DNA of 10,308 bases from a bacterium (GCA_021790035.1 JAJYIO010000047.1:1-10308), one strand, 5' to 3'; shown: positions 1-7,000, numbered from the stretch's first letter. The notes: generated from the letters alone by a model not told the origin. A program made the numbers and translations.

Positions 1-8
1 GTTCATGA

Positions 9-479
9 AGGTGGAGGAGCCCGCTCGCCTCGCTCCTGGTCAAGCCCGGATCCCCGTGGTGGGACCTGATCGCGCCGACAGTCGTCTGGGTGCTCGCATT
101 CGTCGCCCTCAATGCGATCGGCATCGGCCTTCGCATGGCGCTGGATCAGACCCCCTTCCGGGCCGTCGACCGGATCGGGGGCGCGGCGTTCGGCCTGGCC
201 ACGGGTATCGTCATCGTGGCGATTCCGCTGCTCTTGGTTGCCAGATTGCCACTGCTCCGCCAGGTCGAACCGCTCCAGAAGGCCATCCACCACTCGCTGG
301 TCGCAACGGCCCTCGCCCCCGTCGTCCACGTCCTGGCGCCGCTCGGTGCGAGCGAGCTGAGGTCGCTTTCGCCCGCGATGGACAAGGTCCGACAGATCGA
401 CCGACTGACGACTCAGGTCCGCGGAATGCAGTCCCTGGCCGGCTCGGTCCGCAAGGAATCGTCGACGACCGGTCCTTGA
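9..479 (+). CDS. CvpA-family membrane protein, C-terminal part (5' end missing or broken)
   Basis: The open frame reads as a hydrophobic segment (about 69-125, LIAPTVVWVLAFVALN), a short polar stretch, then the CvpA-like signature around FRAVDRIGGAAFGLATG, a second hydrophobic segment (IVIVAIPLLLVARL) and a polar C-terminal tail. This matches the last two of the four membrane segments expected in CvpA/colicin V production family proteins, an inner-membrane family of poorly defined role. The first two segments are absent. The frame is closed by TGA at 6-8, and the only usual start codon inside it is GTG at 90, which falls within the first visible membrane segment and has no clear ribosome binding site. 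So the gene is either frameshifted at the window edge, decayed, or affected by a sequence error. It ends 32 bp before the convergent acetyltransferase gene. Family assignment is from pattern memory and moderately sure. Confidence 0.5.
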   Translation, partial: RWRSPLASLLVKPGSPWWDLIAPTVVWVLAFVALNAIGIGLRMALDQTPFRAVDRIGGAAFGLATGIVIVAIPLLLVARLPLLRQVEPLQKAIHHSLVATALAPVVHVLAPLGASELRSLSPAMDKVRQIDRLTTQVRGMQSLAGSVRKESSTTGP

Positions 480-487
480 AGGCGCCC

Positions 488-505
488 CCGCGGTTCGAAC
501 CGCAA
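488..505. terminator. Possible bidirectional hairpin between convergent genes
   Basis: A perfect 14-base palindrome, GCGGTTCGAACCGC (490-503), lies in the 32-bp gap between the converging cvpA-like and GNAT genes. It can form a 5-bp stem with a TCGA loop on either strand. There is no T tract on either side, so intrinsic termination is only suggested by the position. Confidence 0.3.
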
Positions 506-511
506 GCCGGC

Positions 512-1585
512 CTAACGCGGCGACCGCTCGCAGAACGCAGGCTTGAAGGCAGGCATCTCGTCGGGCTTGTGGGACGACACCGGCAACTCGAGAGTGATCG
601 CGCCATCCTTGACCAGGCACACGTCTTCGGTTACCAGCTGAAGTCCCGCGGCCTCGAACGCCTGACGCTTGTGCGGATGGTACTGCATGCACCAGGTCAG
701 CGCCGCGCCCGGCGGATAGCCGCGCAGCTTGCCCAGGGCGAACGCCAGGAGCTCCCTGGCCAGGTCAGGGTAGCCCGGATGGACGGTCAACTGCAGGGTA
801 TGCGGGGCCGTGTCGCTGCGGAACTGCGCCAGCACGCGCAGGTAGCCGACCAGGGAGCGCCCGGGACCTTCCACGACGTACCGGGATTCCTCGCACTCCC
901 GCATTCGACGACGCCAGAGCTCCAGGCTGCGCTCGATCAGGCCCGCCTCGAAATCGGCGGGGGTGCGGCTGTCGACCAGGCGCACGGGAGCCGGGGTGCT
1001 GGCAATGTAGAGATCGGCCAGGAGTGCGGCATCCTTGGCCCGCATCGGGCGAAGACCCGCCGGCGGAGTTACCGGGGTGAAGCCAGACAGGAGATCCGGA
1101 GAGGCCTGGTAATACCCGACCGTGGCATAGGGACGGAACCCCTCGTGGCTGCACAGGGTCAGTCCCGCCTGGTTGCGGATGTCGATCTGCAGCGTGTAGC
1201 TTTGCACCCCAGCCCCGGCATAGGTCGCGAAGATATAGTCCAGCAGCGCCTTTGCGATGCCCTGGCCACGGAAGGAGGGCGCGACCGCGAGGTAGTCGAT
1301 ATGCCAGCGCGTCTGGCTCTGGTTGCCCGGAGACGTCTGGATGAAGCCCGCAACCGTCCCCGCGGTCTCGGCCACGTGGAGATTGAGCAGGTACTGGTAC
1401 GGGTTGGGGAACAGCGCCAGCGCCCGGACCAGGGGATAGACCTGCTGCCAGCGGCCAAACTGACTGGTGAGCTCCACGCCCCGGCGCTCGTACTCCGCCG
1501 AGAACGCGTAGGCGAACATGGCCTTCAGCTCGGGAAGATCCCGGTACCGAACCGCCCGGATCGTGACGCCATCCTCGGAGGCCAT
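512..1585 (-). CDS. GNAT family N-acetyltransferase with two tandem GNAT-like domains
   Basis: A 357-residue protein. The N-terminal half (about 8-160) is a typical GNAT fold: a beta-4/motif A region LAVAPSFRGQGIAKALL at 99-115 with the acetyl-CoA pyrophosphate loop RGQGIA (106-111), followed by NQAGLTLCSHEGF (138-150), the usual motif B region. The C-terminal half (about 177-330) again begins like a GNAT domain (LRPMRAKDAALLADLY) and has a motif-A-like stretch VHPGYPDLARELLAFAL (268-284), but the glycine-rich loop is lost. It is therefore probably a non-catalytic second domain, as in other double-GNAT proteins. The substrate (small molecule or protein amine) cannot be told. ATG is at 1583-1585, preceded by GGAAGGAAGG on the minus strand. 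It is divergent from smpB and convergent with the cvpA-like gene, so it is a single-gene unit. No convincing promoter was found for it. Confidence 0.85.
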   Translation of the reverse strand: MASEDGVTIRAVRYRDLPELKAMFAYAFSAEYERRGVELTSQFGRWQQVYPLVRALALFPNPYQYLLNLHVAETAGTVAGFIQTSPGNQSQTRWHIDYLAVAPSFRGQGIAKALLDYIFATYAGAGVQSYTLQIDIRNQAGLTLCSHEGFRPYATVGYYQASPDLLSGFTPVTPPAGLRPMRAKDAALLADLYIASTPAPVRLVDSRTPADFEAGLIERSLELWRRRMRECEESRYVVEGPGRSLVGYLRVLAQFRSDTAPHTLQLTVHPGYPDLARELLAFALGKLRGYPPGAALTWCMQYHPHKRQAFEAAGLQLVTEDVCLVKDGAITLELPVSSHKPDEMPAFKPAFCERSPR

Positions 1586-1686
1586 TCTAGGGAATCCTTC
1601 CTTCCTGGTGGCGAAGGGCCCTGCATACCTTCCGCGCGGTCTATCTTCCCGAAAGATCCGCCGACCAGCCTTTGTCCGCCCCCAGG

Positions 1687-1715
1687 TTGCGACACCCGAA
1701 CTCCTGCCGGATAAT
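1687..1715 (+). promoter_or_regulatory. Sigma-70-type promoter for smpB
   Basis: TTGCGA (1687-1692), a 17-nt spacer, then GATAAT (1710-1715), which is 4/6 and 5/6 against the sigma-70 consensus. The predicted start is near 1722, giving a leader of about 45 nt. The transcript would begin in a 6-bp hairpin: TGGCGG (1722-1727) pairs with CCGCCA (1737-1742). The AT-containing -10 stands out in this GC-rich background. Confidence 0.6.
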
Positions 1716-1766
1716 GGCTCCTGGCGGCGAACAAGACCGCCATCATCATATCAAGGAAGGGGCCTG

Positions 1767-2294
1767 ATGGGCAACGGATCTCGTCCGGCTCCCCCTGGCA
1801 CGACGGGCGTTCGCAGGGGGAGCGCGGTCTCGCGCGGTCCCGAGCGCGCCATCACCGAGAACCGCCGGGCGCGGCACGAGTACCACATCCTCGAGACCCT
1901 CGAGGCGGGTATCCAGTTGACCGGTACCGAGATGAAGTCCATCCGCAGCGGGCACGTGGCGATGGCGGATTCCTTCGCGCGCATCGAGGGCTCCGAGGTG
2001 TGGCTGCACAACATGCACATCGCGCCTTACGAGCAGGGCAATCGGTACAACCACGATCCCCTCCGCCCCCGCAAGTTGCTGCTTCATAGAGAGGAGATCC
2101 GACGCCTGGTGGGCACCCTGGCACAGAAGGGCCTCACGCTGGTCCCCCTGCGGATGTACTGGTCGGGCAACTGGGCCAAGGTGCAGCTCGGCCTGGCCAG
2201 AGGCAAACTTCTCCACGACAAGCGGGAGGCCCTCCAGGGCAAGGAGGCCAAGCGGGAGGTCGAGAGGGCGCTCAAGGCCCAGATCCGTGGCTGA
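1767..2294 (+). CDS. smpB: SsrA (tmRNA)-binding protein SmpB
   Basis: A 175-residue protein that carries tmRNA into stalled ribosomes for trans-translation. Family blocks appear in order: ENRRARHEY (31-39), LTGTEMKS (51-58), NMHIAPYEQGN (82-92), DPLRPRKLLLH (97-107), KGLTLVPL (121-128), GLARGK (142-147) and HDKRE (150-154). The C-terminal basic tail expected to mimic a tRNA anticodon stem in the decoding centre is present (KREVERALKAQ). The conserved core begins near residue 28, so about 27 residues of Ser/Arg/Gly-rich leader precede it; SmpB is usually 150-160 residues. ATG 1767 was chosen because AAGGAAGG (1753-1760) lies 6 nt upstream and the frame has no better start before the core. A promoter sits just upstream. 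The tmRNA gene itself is not in the window. Confidence 0.97.
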   Translation: MGNGSRPAPPGTTGVRRGSAVSRGPERAITENRRARHEYHILETLEAGIQLTGTEMKSIRSGHVAMADSFARIEGSEVWLHNMHIAPYEQGNRYNHDPLRPRKLLLHREEIRRLVGTLAQKGLTLVPLRMYWSGNWAKVQLGLARGKLLHDKREALQGKEAKREVERALKAQIRG

Positions 2295-2315
2295 CTCGAC
2301 CGGGCCGCTGGCGGC

Positions 2316-2345
2316 TTGACCGGGGCGGTCGCTCCCCCGTATACT
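2316..2345 (+). promoter_or_regulatory. Strong sigma-70-type promoter for the DUF177-rpmF-plsX-fab operon
   Basis: TTGACC (2316-2321), an 18-nt spacer, then TATACT (2340-2345): 5/6 matches at each element. Predicted transcription start is near 2352, about 30 nt before the DUF177 gene. The leader contains an inverted repeat, CTTTC (2353-2357) and GAAAG (2365-2369), whose 3' arm covers the only purine-rich stretch that could act as the ribosome binding site. Whether this pairing matters for translation is inference. Confidence 0.65.
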
Positions 2346-2382
2346 TGTCGATCTTTCAAACTCGGAAAGTTGCATTCCTTTT

Positions 2383-2859
2383 ATGTTGCTTGATGTTGCG
2401 GCCCTCTTGGCCTCGCCTACGCGGGTCAGCCGGGGCGCATTCCGGGAGAATGTCGAGGTCCCCGAGGACGTCGGTAGGCTCCAGTCTCCGGTGCTGGGCG
2501 GCTTCGTCGCCGAGATCACCGGCGGGGAGCCGTACCTGGAGATCAAGGGAGAGTTTCGCGCCGATCTCGAACTCGTCTGCCACCGTTGCGGCAACCCGTT
2601 CGCTACGACCCACGACTTCGAGATCGACGAGACCCTCGAGTTGGTGGAAGAGCTTCCCTCGAGCGTCGAGGTCCAGGACTCCGTCTGGTCCAAGGGGAGC
2701 CTGGATCTGGACGATCTGGTCCGGCAGCATCTTCTCTTGTCCTTGCCCACCTCGATCCTGTGCGGCTGCGCCCCGCAGACGGAAGCGCCAGGCAAGGAAG
2801 TCGACCCCAGATGGCAGGCGCTGTCCGAGTTTCACCCTTCATCCGAGGAGGATACCTAG
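2383..2859 (+). CDS. DUF177 / YceD-family protein encoded next to L32
   Basis: A 158-residue member of the DUF177 family (YceD in E. coli), typically encoded directly before rpmF. Members have been linked to 23S rRNA accumulation and ribosome assembly; the mechanism is unsettled. Visible family features are CHRC at 66-69 followed by an acidic ETLELVEELP segment, then DLDDLVRQHLLLSLP (108-122), and the C-terminal DPRWQAL (141-147). The second cysteine cluster found in many homologues is shortened here to CGC (127-129). The start ATG 2383 is preceded only by a weak purine stretch, GGAAAG (2364-2369). The stop TAG lies 4 bp before rpmF, so the two are surely co-transcribed. Upstream is the strongest promoter of the window. 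Confidence 0.85.
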   Translation: MLLDVAALLASPTRVSRGAFRENVEVPEDVGRLQSPVLGGFVAEITGGEPYLEIKGEFRADLELVCHRCGNPFATTHDFEIDETLELVEELPSSVEVQDSVWSKGSLDLDDLVRQHLLLSLPTSILCGCAPQTEAPGKEVDPRWQALSEFHPSSEEDT

Positions 2860-2863
2860 TCCC

Positions 2864-3052
2864 ATGGCCCAACCCAAGAAGAAGACGTCGAACTCCAAGC
2901 AGTGGCACCGCCGCTCGCAGTGGAAGGCGAAGGTTCCCAACCTGACCACCTGCCCGCATTGCCACGCCCCCGCGCTCCCCCACACGATTTGCCAGAGCTG
3001 TGGCACGTACAAGGGCCAGCACGTGGTCGAGGTCGCCGGCCACACCCACTAG
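2864..3052 (+). CDS. rpmF: 50S ribosomal protein L32 (zinc-ribbon type)
   Basis: A 62-residue small basic protein of the large ribosomal subunit. The N terminus MAQPKKKTSNSK with WHRRSQWK matches the L32 start, which family members use to contact 23S rRNA. The C-terminal half carries two CxxC pairs, C30/C33 and C43/C46, forming the zinc ribbon of the C+ type; paralogues lacking these cysteines serve in zinc shortage in some bacteria. The ribosome binding site AGGAGG (2846-2851) lies inside the end of the DUF177 gene, about 12 nt before ATG. The gene is followed by a 53-bp gap before plsX. It is short and easily overlooked, but the match is clear. Confidence 0.96.
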   Translation: MAQPKKKTSNSKQWHRRSQWKAKVPNLTTCPHCHAPALPHTICQSCGTYKGQHVVEVAGHTH

Positions 3053-3105
3053 CACCTCTTTCGACCCACCGTGCCGGTCCTGCGCGCCCGTCGCCGCCCG
3101 GGCGA

Positions 3106-4176
3106 ATGACGACCGAGAGGCGACTGACGGTCGCGGTCGACGCCATGGGCGGAGACTTCGCCCCCGGTGAGATCGTCGGGGGCGCGTTGCTCGCGTTGCA
3201 GCAGCACCTGGACCTGTCGATCTTGCTGGTCGGCGATGAAGCCAGGGTGCGAGCGGAGCTCGGGCCGGAGTCCCGGAACGAGCGCGTGGCCATCGTCCAC
3301 GCCAGCGAGGTCATCGAGATGAACGAGGCGGCTTCGGCCGTACGGCGCAAGCGCGGGTCCTCGATCATGCGGGCCATGGACCAGGTCAAGGAGGGGGCCG
3401 CGCAGGCGGTGGTGGCGGCCGGTTCCACCGGGGCCGCGATGAGCGCGGCCTTGCTGCGCTGGGGGCGAATCCAGGGGATCGAGCGCCCGGCGATCGCGGC
3501 GGTCTTGCCGACGGTCAAGGGACCTTGCGTCGTGCTGGATGTCGGCGCCAACGTCGACTGTCGACCCGAGTGGCTGGTGCAATTCGCCCTCATGGGTGCC
3601 GCATACTCGCACAAGGTCCTCAAGGTCGAAACCCCGCGTGTAGGTCTGCTCAACATCGGTGAGGAACCCGAGAAGGGCGACGATCTGTCCCTGGCGACTC
3701 ACCGCCGTCTGGCGGAGCTGGATCCTGGCCGCCACCAGCACCAGACGAGCTTGCCCTGGCGTTTCGTGGGCAACGTCGAGGGTCGGGCGATCTGGGAGCA
3801 ACCTGCCGATGTGGTGGTCGCCGACGGGTTCGTCGGCAACACGGTCCTCAAGACGGCCGAGGGGGTCGCGGGCATGGTCAGCCGGATGCTTCGAGAGGAG
3901 ATCCATCGTGGCGGCCTGAGCGCAAAATTTGGTGCTCTGCTCATGACGGGCGCATTCAAGGCGCTGCGGCGCCGCATCGACCCGGCGGAGTATGGGGGCG
4001 CGCTCTTGCTCGGCGTGGACGGGGTCTGCGTGATCTCGCACGGGAGCAGCCGCGCCCCGGCGGTGGCCAATGCAATCCGGGTTGCGATGGAGGCACTGAA
4101 AACCGACGCAGTGGGCCTGATCCGCGCTACCATAGGATCTATGAACGAACCTGCTAACGGAGAGCGCAGTTCATGA
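3106..4176 (+). CDS. plsX: Phosphate acyltransferase PlsX
   Basis: A 356-residue enzyme converting acyl-ACP and phosphate into acyl-phosphate, the donor PlsY uses to acylate glycerol-3-phosphate. It is a peripheral membrane protein linking fatty acid and phospholipid synthesis. Family motifs: VDAMGGDFAP (11-20), AAGSTGAAM (104-112), VLDVGAN (143-149), LNIGEE (182-187), GNVEGRAIW (222-230), ADGFVGNTVLK (239-249) and YGGALLLGVDGVCVISHGSS (296-315). Length is normal for the family. The first conserved residues follow ATG 3106 closely, so I use this start although no clear ribosome binding site precedes it; the frame stays open further left only by overlapping rpmF. Its stop overlaps the fabH start as ATGA (4173-4176), which suggests translational coupling. 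Confidence 0.97.
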   Translation: MTTERRLTVAVDAMGGDFAPGEIVGGALLALQQHLDLSILLVGDEARVRAELGPESRNERVAIVHASEVIEMNEAASAVRRKRGSSIMRAMDQVKEGAAQAVVAAGSTGAAMSAALLRWGRIQGIERPAIAAVLPTVKGPCVVLDVGANVDCRPEWLVQFALMGAAYSHKVLKVETPRVGLLNIGEEPEKGDDLSLATHRRLAELDPGRHQHQTSLPWRFVGNVEGRAIWEQPADVVVADGFVGNTVLKTAEGVAGMVSRMLREEIHRGGLSAKFGALLMTGAFKALRRRIDPAEYGGALLLGVDGVCVISHGSSRAPAVANAIRVAMEALKTDAVGLIRATIGSMNEPANGERSS

Positions 4177-5255
4177 CTTTCGAGGTCGCCATCACCGGCG
4201 TCGGCTATCGGGTGCCAGAGCGGGTGGTCAAGAACGACGAGTTCGAGGCCCGCATGGAGACCACCGACCAGTGGATTTCCGAGCGCACGGGTATCCGCGA
4301 GCGGCGTATCGCAGATCCCGAGGTGGCATTGAGCGATCTGGCGATCCCGTCTTGCCGACAGGCTCTGGATCACGCCGGGATCGACCCGAAGGATGTCGAC
4401 CTGGTCATATGCGGTACCAGCACGCCCGATATGCTGATGCCATCGACGGCCGCCATCACGGCGCATGCCGTGGGCTGCACCCGGGCTGCGGCCTTCGACC
4501 TCGAGGCGGCCTGCTCCGGTTTCGTCTACGCCGTGGTCGTCGCCGAGCAGTTCATCCGCAACGGGACGTATCGGAACGTCCTGGTCATCGGCGGGGATAT
4601 CCTCAGCAAGTTCATCAACTGGGACGATCGCGGAACGGCGATCCTCTTCGCCGACGGGGCCGGGGCGGCCGTCCTGTCGCGGTCGGATCGACGGGGAGTG
4701 CTGGCCTCGACACTCGGAGCCGATGGGTCGGGTCAGGACCTGATCCAGATTCCCCTCGGCAGCCGGACGCCTCCCACGGCGGACAAGACCTTGCATGTGG
4801 TCCACATGAAGGGTCGCGAGGTCTACAAGTGGGCGGTGGACAACGTCCCCAAGATCCTGACGCAGGTTGCGGGGGCGGCGGATCTCACACCGGCCGATTT
4901 CGATCACGTCATTCTCCATCAGGCCAACCTCCGGATCATCGAGGCCGTCTCCAAGCGCCTGGGCCTGCGTTCCGATCAGATGATCGTCAACGTGGATCGA
5001 ATGGCCAACACGTCGGCCGGCACCATCCCGATCGCCTTGGGAGAGGCCGCCGAGCAGGGGCGTCTCAAGCCCGGGGATCGTCTGTGCCTGCTCGGTTTCG
5101 GTTCGGGGCTCACCTGGGCGGCCACGGCGTTGACCTGGACCGCGCCCGTGCCTCGTCCGGCTCCGGCCCGGACCGCCACGACGGGTCATCACGAGCCATC
5201 GGTCACGGCGTCTGACCTTGCGGGGCCCGGCGTGGTGCCATCCCGGTCGCTGTAG
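4173..5255 (+). CDS. fabH: Beta-ketoacyl-ACP synthase III (FabH)
   Basis: A 360-residue condensing enzyme that starts fatty acid synthesis by joining acyl-CoA (acetyl- or branched-chain) to malonyl-ACP. The Cys-His-Asn catalytic triad of KAS III is visible: C114 in EAACSGF, H249 in ILHQAN, N279 in ANTSAGT. Other family blocks are WISERTGIRERR (34-45) and GFGSGLTW (308-315), the usual end of the enzyme. About 36 further residues follow (325-360), rich in Pro, Ala, Thr and Ser, beyond the usual family length of roughly 310-330; nothing in them looks conserved. GGAGAG (4159-4164) lies 8 nt before the ATG, which overlaps the plsX stop. fabD begins 29 bp downstream. Primer specificity cannot be read from the sequence. 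Confidence 0.97.
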   Translation: MTFEVAITGVGYRVPERVVKNDEFEARMETTDQWISERTGIRERRIADPEVALSDLAIPSCRQALDHAGIDPKDVDLVICGTSTPDMLMPSTAAITAHAVGCTRAAAFDLEAACSGFVYAVVVAEQFIRNGTYRNVLVIGGDILSKFINWDDRGTAILFADGAGAAVLSRSDRRGVLASTLGADGSGQDLIQIPLGSRTPPTADKTLHVVHMKGREVYKWAVDNVPKILTQVAGAADLTPADFDHVILHQANLRIIEAVSKRLGLRSDQMIVNVDRMANTSAGTIPIALGEAAEQGRLKPGDRLCLLGFGSGLTWAATALTWTAPVPRPAPARTATTGHHEPSVTASDLAGPGVVPSRSL

Positions 5256-5273
5256 ATGAGTGAATCCATCTTC

Positions 5274-5278
5274 GGAGG
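5274..5278 (+). promoter_or_regulatory. Ribosome binding site deciding the GTG start of fabD
   Basis: GGAGG lies 6 nt before GTG 5285. The encoded MIAYVFPGQG starts exactly where FabD proteins start, so the non-ATG start is well supported. Confidence 0.8.
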
Positions 5279-5284
5279 TGCCAG

Positions 5285-6226
5285 GTGATCGCGTACGTCT
5301 TCCCGGGCCAAGGTGCCCAGACCGTGGGGATGGGCAAGGATCTCTATGACCGCTTTCCCGAGGCTCGAGCGGTCATCGACGCCGTCGAGAGCCGTTCCGG
5401 GCTCCCGCTCAAGCGCCTGATGTGGGAGGGCCCGGCAGACGACCTCACGGCCACCCAGCACGCCCAGGTCGCCCTTTTTGCCTGCGGTGTCGCGGCATTC
5501 AAGGTGCTCGAGGCCCAGGGCGCCCCCCCGCCCACGATGGTCGCCGGCCACTCGCTCGGAGAGTACACCGCGCTCGTCGCTGCGGGCGCCCTCGACCTGG
5601 GCCCCGCCACGGATCTGGTGACCCTGCGCGGGCAAAGCATGGCCAAGGCGCCGCCTGGAACCATGGCCGCGGTCCTCGGGATGGATCCCGACCAGCTCAC
5701 CCGGCTCTGTGCCGATATTCCCGGCCAGGTCGTGGTCGCCAACTACAACACCCTCGACCAGCTCGTCGTTTCGGGCGAGGTCAAGGCGGTCGAAGCCCTG
5801 CACGACGCGGCCCGCAGAGCCGGCGCCAAGCGTGTCGTGATGCTCAATGTCGGCGGGGCGTTCCATTCTCCCCTCATGGCTCCTGCGCTCGGTCCCCTCT
5901 CCGCGGCCCTGCGCGAAGCTCCCTGGAAGGACGCCACGATTCCGGTGGTGCACAACGTGGACGCGACCCCCAACCAGCGGGCAGACCGCTTCGCCGACCG
6001 GCTGACGCGACAGCTCGAAAGCAGCGTGCGCTGGGTCGACTGCGTCGGTGCGATGCGAGACGCAGGCATCCGGATGTTCGTCGAACTCGGCGCCGGCCGC
6101 ACCCTGGCAGGACTGATCCGCAAGATCGATCGTTCGCTCCAGGCAGTGGTGGTCGAAGACGGGATCTCGCTGGACAAGACCCTCTCGGATCTGCACGCCC
6201 TGGCCAAAGAGCCGCTGGTGCGGTGA
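5285..6226 (+). CDS. fabD: Malonyl-CoA:ACP transacylase (FabD)
   Basis: A 313-residue cytosolic enzyme that moves malonate from CoA to the phosphopantetheine of AcpP, supplying the extender unit. Visible features: FPGQGAQ (6-12, oxyanion-hole glutamine), the nucleophile S90 in GHSLGEY (88-94), the malonate-binding arginine R115 in TLRGQSM (113-119), ANYN (152-155), and the catalytic H194 in GAFHSPLM (191-198). Length is typical. It begins with GTG behind a good ribosome binding site, 29 bp after fabH, and ends 23 bp before fabG. It is part of the operon running to acpP, whose product is its acceptor substrate. Confidence 0.98.
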   Translation: MIAYVFPGQGAQTVGMGKDLYDRFPEARAVIDAVESRSGLPLKRLMWEGPADDLTATQHAQVALFACGVAAFKVLEAQGAPPPTMVAGHSLGEYTALVAAGALDLGPATDLVTLRGQSMAKAPPGTMAAVLGMDPDQLTRLCADIPGQVVVANYNTLDQLVVSGEVKAVEALHDAARRAGAKRVVMLNVGGAFHSPLMAPALGPLSAALREAPWKDATIPVVHNVDATPNQRADRFADRLTRQLESSVRWVDCVGAMRDAGIRMFVELGAGRTLAGLIRKIDRSLQAVVVEDGISLDKTLSDLHALAKEPLVR

Positions 6227-6236
6227 CCCAGCCAGC

Positions 6237-6241
6237 AGGAG
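6237..6241 (+). promoter_or_regulatory. Ribosome binding site deciding the GTG start of fabG
   Basis: AGGAG lies 8 nt before GTG 6250. The frame is open far upstream through fabD, so this site and the position of the Rossmann motif fix the start. Confidence 0.75.
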
Positions 6242-6249
6242 AGCACCTC

Positions 6250-6999
6250 GTGACACGCAGACTCGAAGGGCGGACCGCCCTTGTGACCGGGGGAAGCCGC
6301 GGCATCGGTCGTGCGATCGCGCTCGAACTTGCCATCGCCGGGGCCCGGGTCGGAATCAGCTACGTATCCAACGCGACAGCAGCCGACGCCACGGTTGCCG
6401 AGCTCGAAGCTGCCGGTGGCGAGGCTCGGGCCTTTGCGTGCGATGTGGGCGAGGGGGAGGCCGTGGAGGGCCTCGTCAAGGGCTTTCTGGACTGGACCGG
6501 CGGGCGGATCGACATTCTGGTCAACAACGCCGGAATCACGCGCGACGGTCTGCTGATGCGCATGAGCGACGCGGACTGGGACGCCGTGCTGGATACCAAT
6601 CTCAAGGGCACGTTCCTCGTGACCCGGGCGGTGTCGCGGTCGATGATCAAGCAGCGGTTCGGGCGTATCATCAATGTCTCGAGCGTGGTCGGGTTGATGG
6701 GCAACGCCGGCCAGGCCAACTACGCCGCCTCCAAGGCGGGTCTCATCGGCTTCACCAAATCCCTTGCCAAGGAGCTGGGCTCCCGTAATATCCTGGTCAA
6801 CGCTGTGGCCCCCGGGTTCATCCGCTCCGAGATGACCGATGGCCTTGGCGACGATCTCAAGCGCAAGTACCTCGAACAGCTGCCTGTCGGCCGGTTCGGC
6901 GAACCGCAGGAGGTCGCGGCCCTGGTGGTCTTCCTCGCCGCGGAGGGCACTTACATCACCGGCCAGGTCATCAACGTCGACGGCGGCATACTTACCTGA
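6250..6999 (+). CDS. fabG: 3-oxoacyl-ACP reductase (FabG)
   Basis: A 249-residue classical short-chain dehydrogenase/reductase that reduces beta-ketoacyl-ACP to the (R)-hydroxyacyl form with NADPH. Visible are the cofactor-binding TGGSRGIG (13-20), CDV (64-66), NNAG (92-95), catalytic N117 in DTNLKG, S145 in INVSSVVG, and the Y158/K162 pair in YAASK. The PGF motif (188-190) and C-terminal VDGG (243-246) are the usual endings. Length is normal and all four catalytic residues are kept. SDR enzymes are numerous, but the place between fabD and acpP makes FabG by far the best assignment. The start is GTG; the stop is 14 bp before the acpP ATG. Confidence 0.97.
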   Translation: MTRRLEGRTALVTGGSRGIGRAIALELAIAGARVGISYVSNATAADATVAELEAAGGEARAFACDVGEGEAVEGLVKGFLDWTGGRIDILVNNAGITRDGLLMRMSDADWDAVLDTNLKGTFLVTRAVSRSMIKQRFGRIINVSSVVGLMGNAGQANYAASKAGLIGFTKSLAKELGSRNILVNAVAPGFIRSEMTDGLGDDLKRKYLEQLPVGRFGEPQEVAALVVFLAAEGTYITGQVINVDGGILT

Positions 7000-7000
7000 T

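Noticed and set aside
489..505. GGTTCGAACC resembling a tRNA T-arm
   Set aside because: With the standard 7-base loop the stem pairs at only one position, and no acceptor, D or anticodon arms surround it. It is a simple palindrome between convergent genes.
5..1714. A 569-codon open frame on the plus strand opposite the GNAT gene
   Set aside because: It is a GC-rich antisense shadow: low-complexity Arg/Gly/Pro-rich translation without any domain, while the opposite strand encodes a clear acetyltransferase.
1518..1766. Extension of smpB upstream to 1518
   Set aside because: It would run through the promoter and into the divergent GNAT gene; the added translation has no similarity to SmpB.
2304..2315. 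GCCGCTGGCGGC hairpin after smpB
   Set aside because: Very short stem with only two T residues after it, abutting the -35 element; not a convincing terminator.
2902..3105. Extension of plsX upstream to 2902
   Set aside because: It would overlap almost all of rpmF in another frame; the PlsX family starts just before VDAMGGD.
5422..6249. Extension of fabG upstream through fabD
   Set aside because: The frame is open by chance inside fabD; GTG 6250 has a ribosome binding site and the correct distance to the Rossmann motif.
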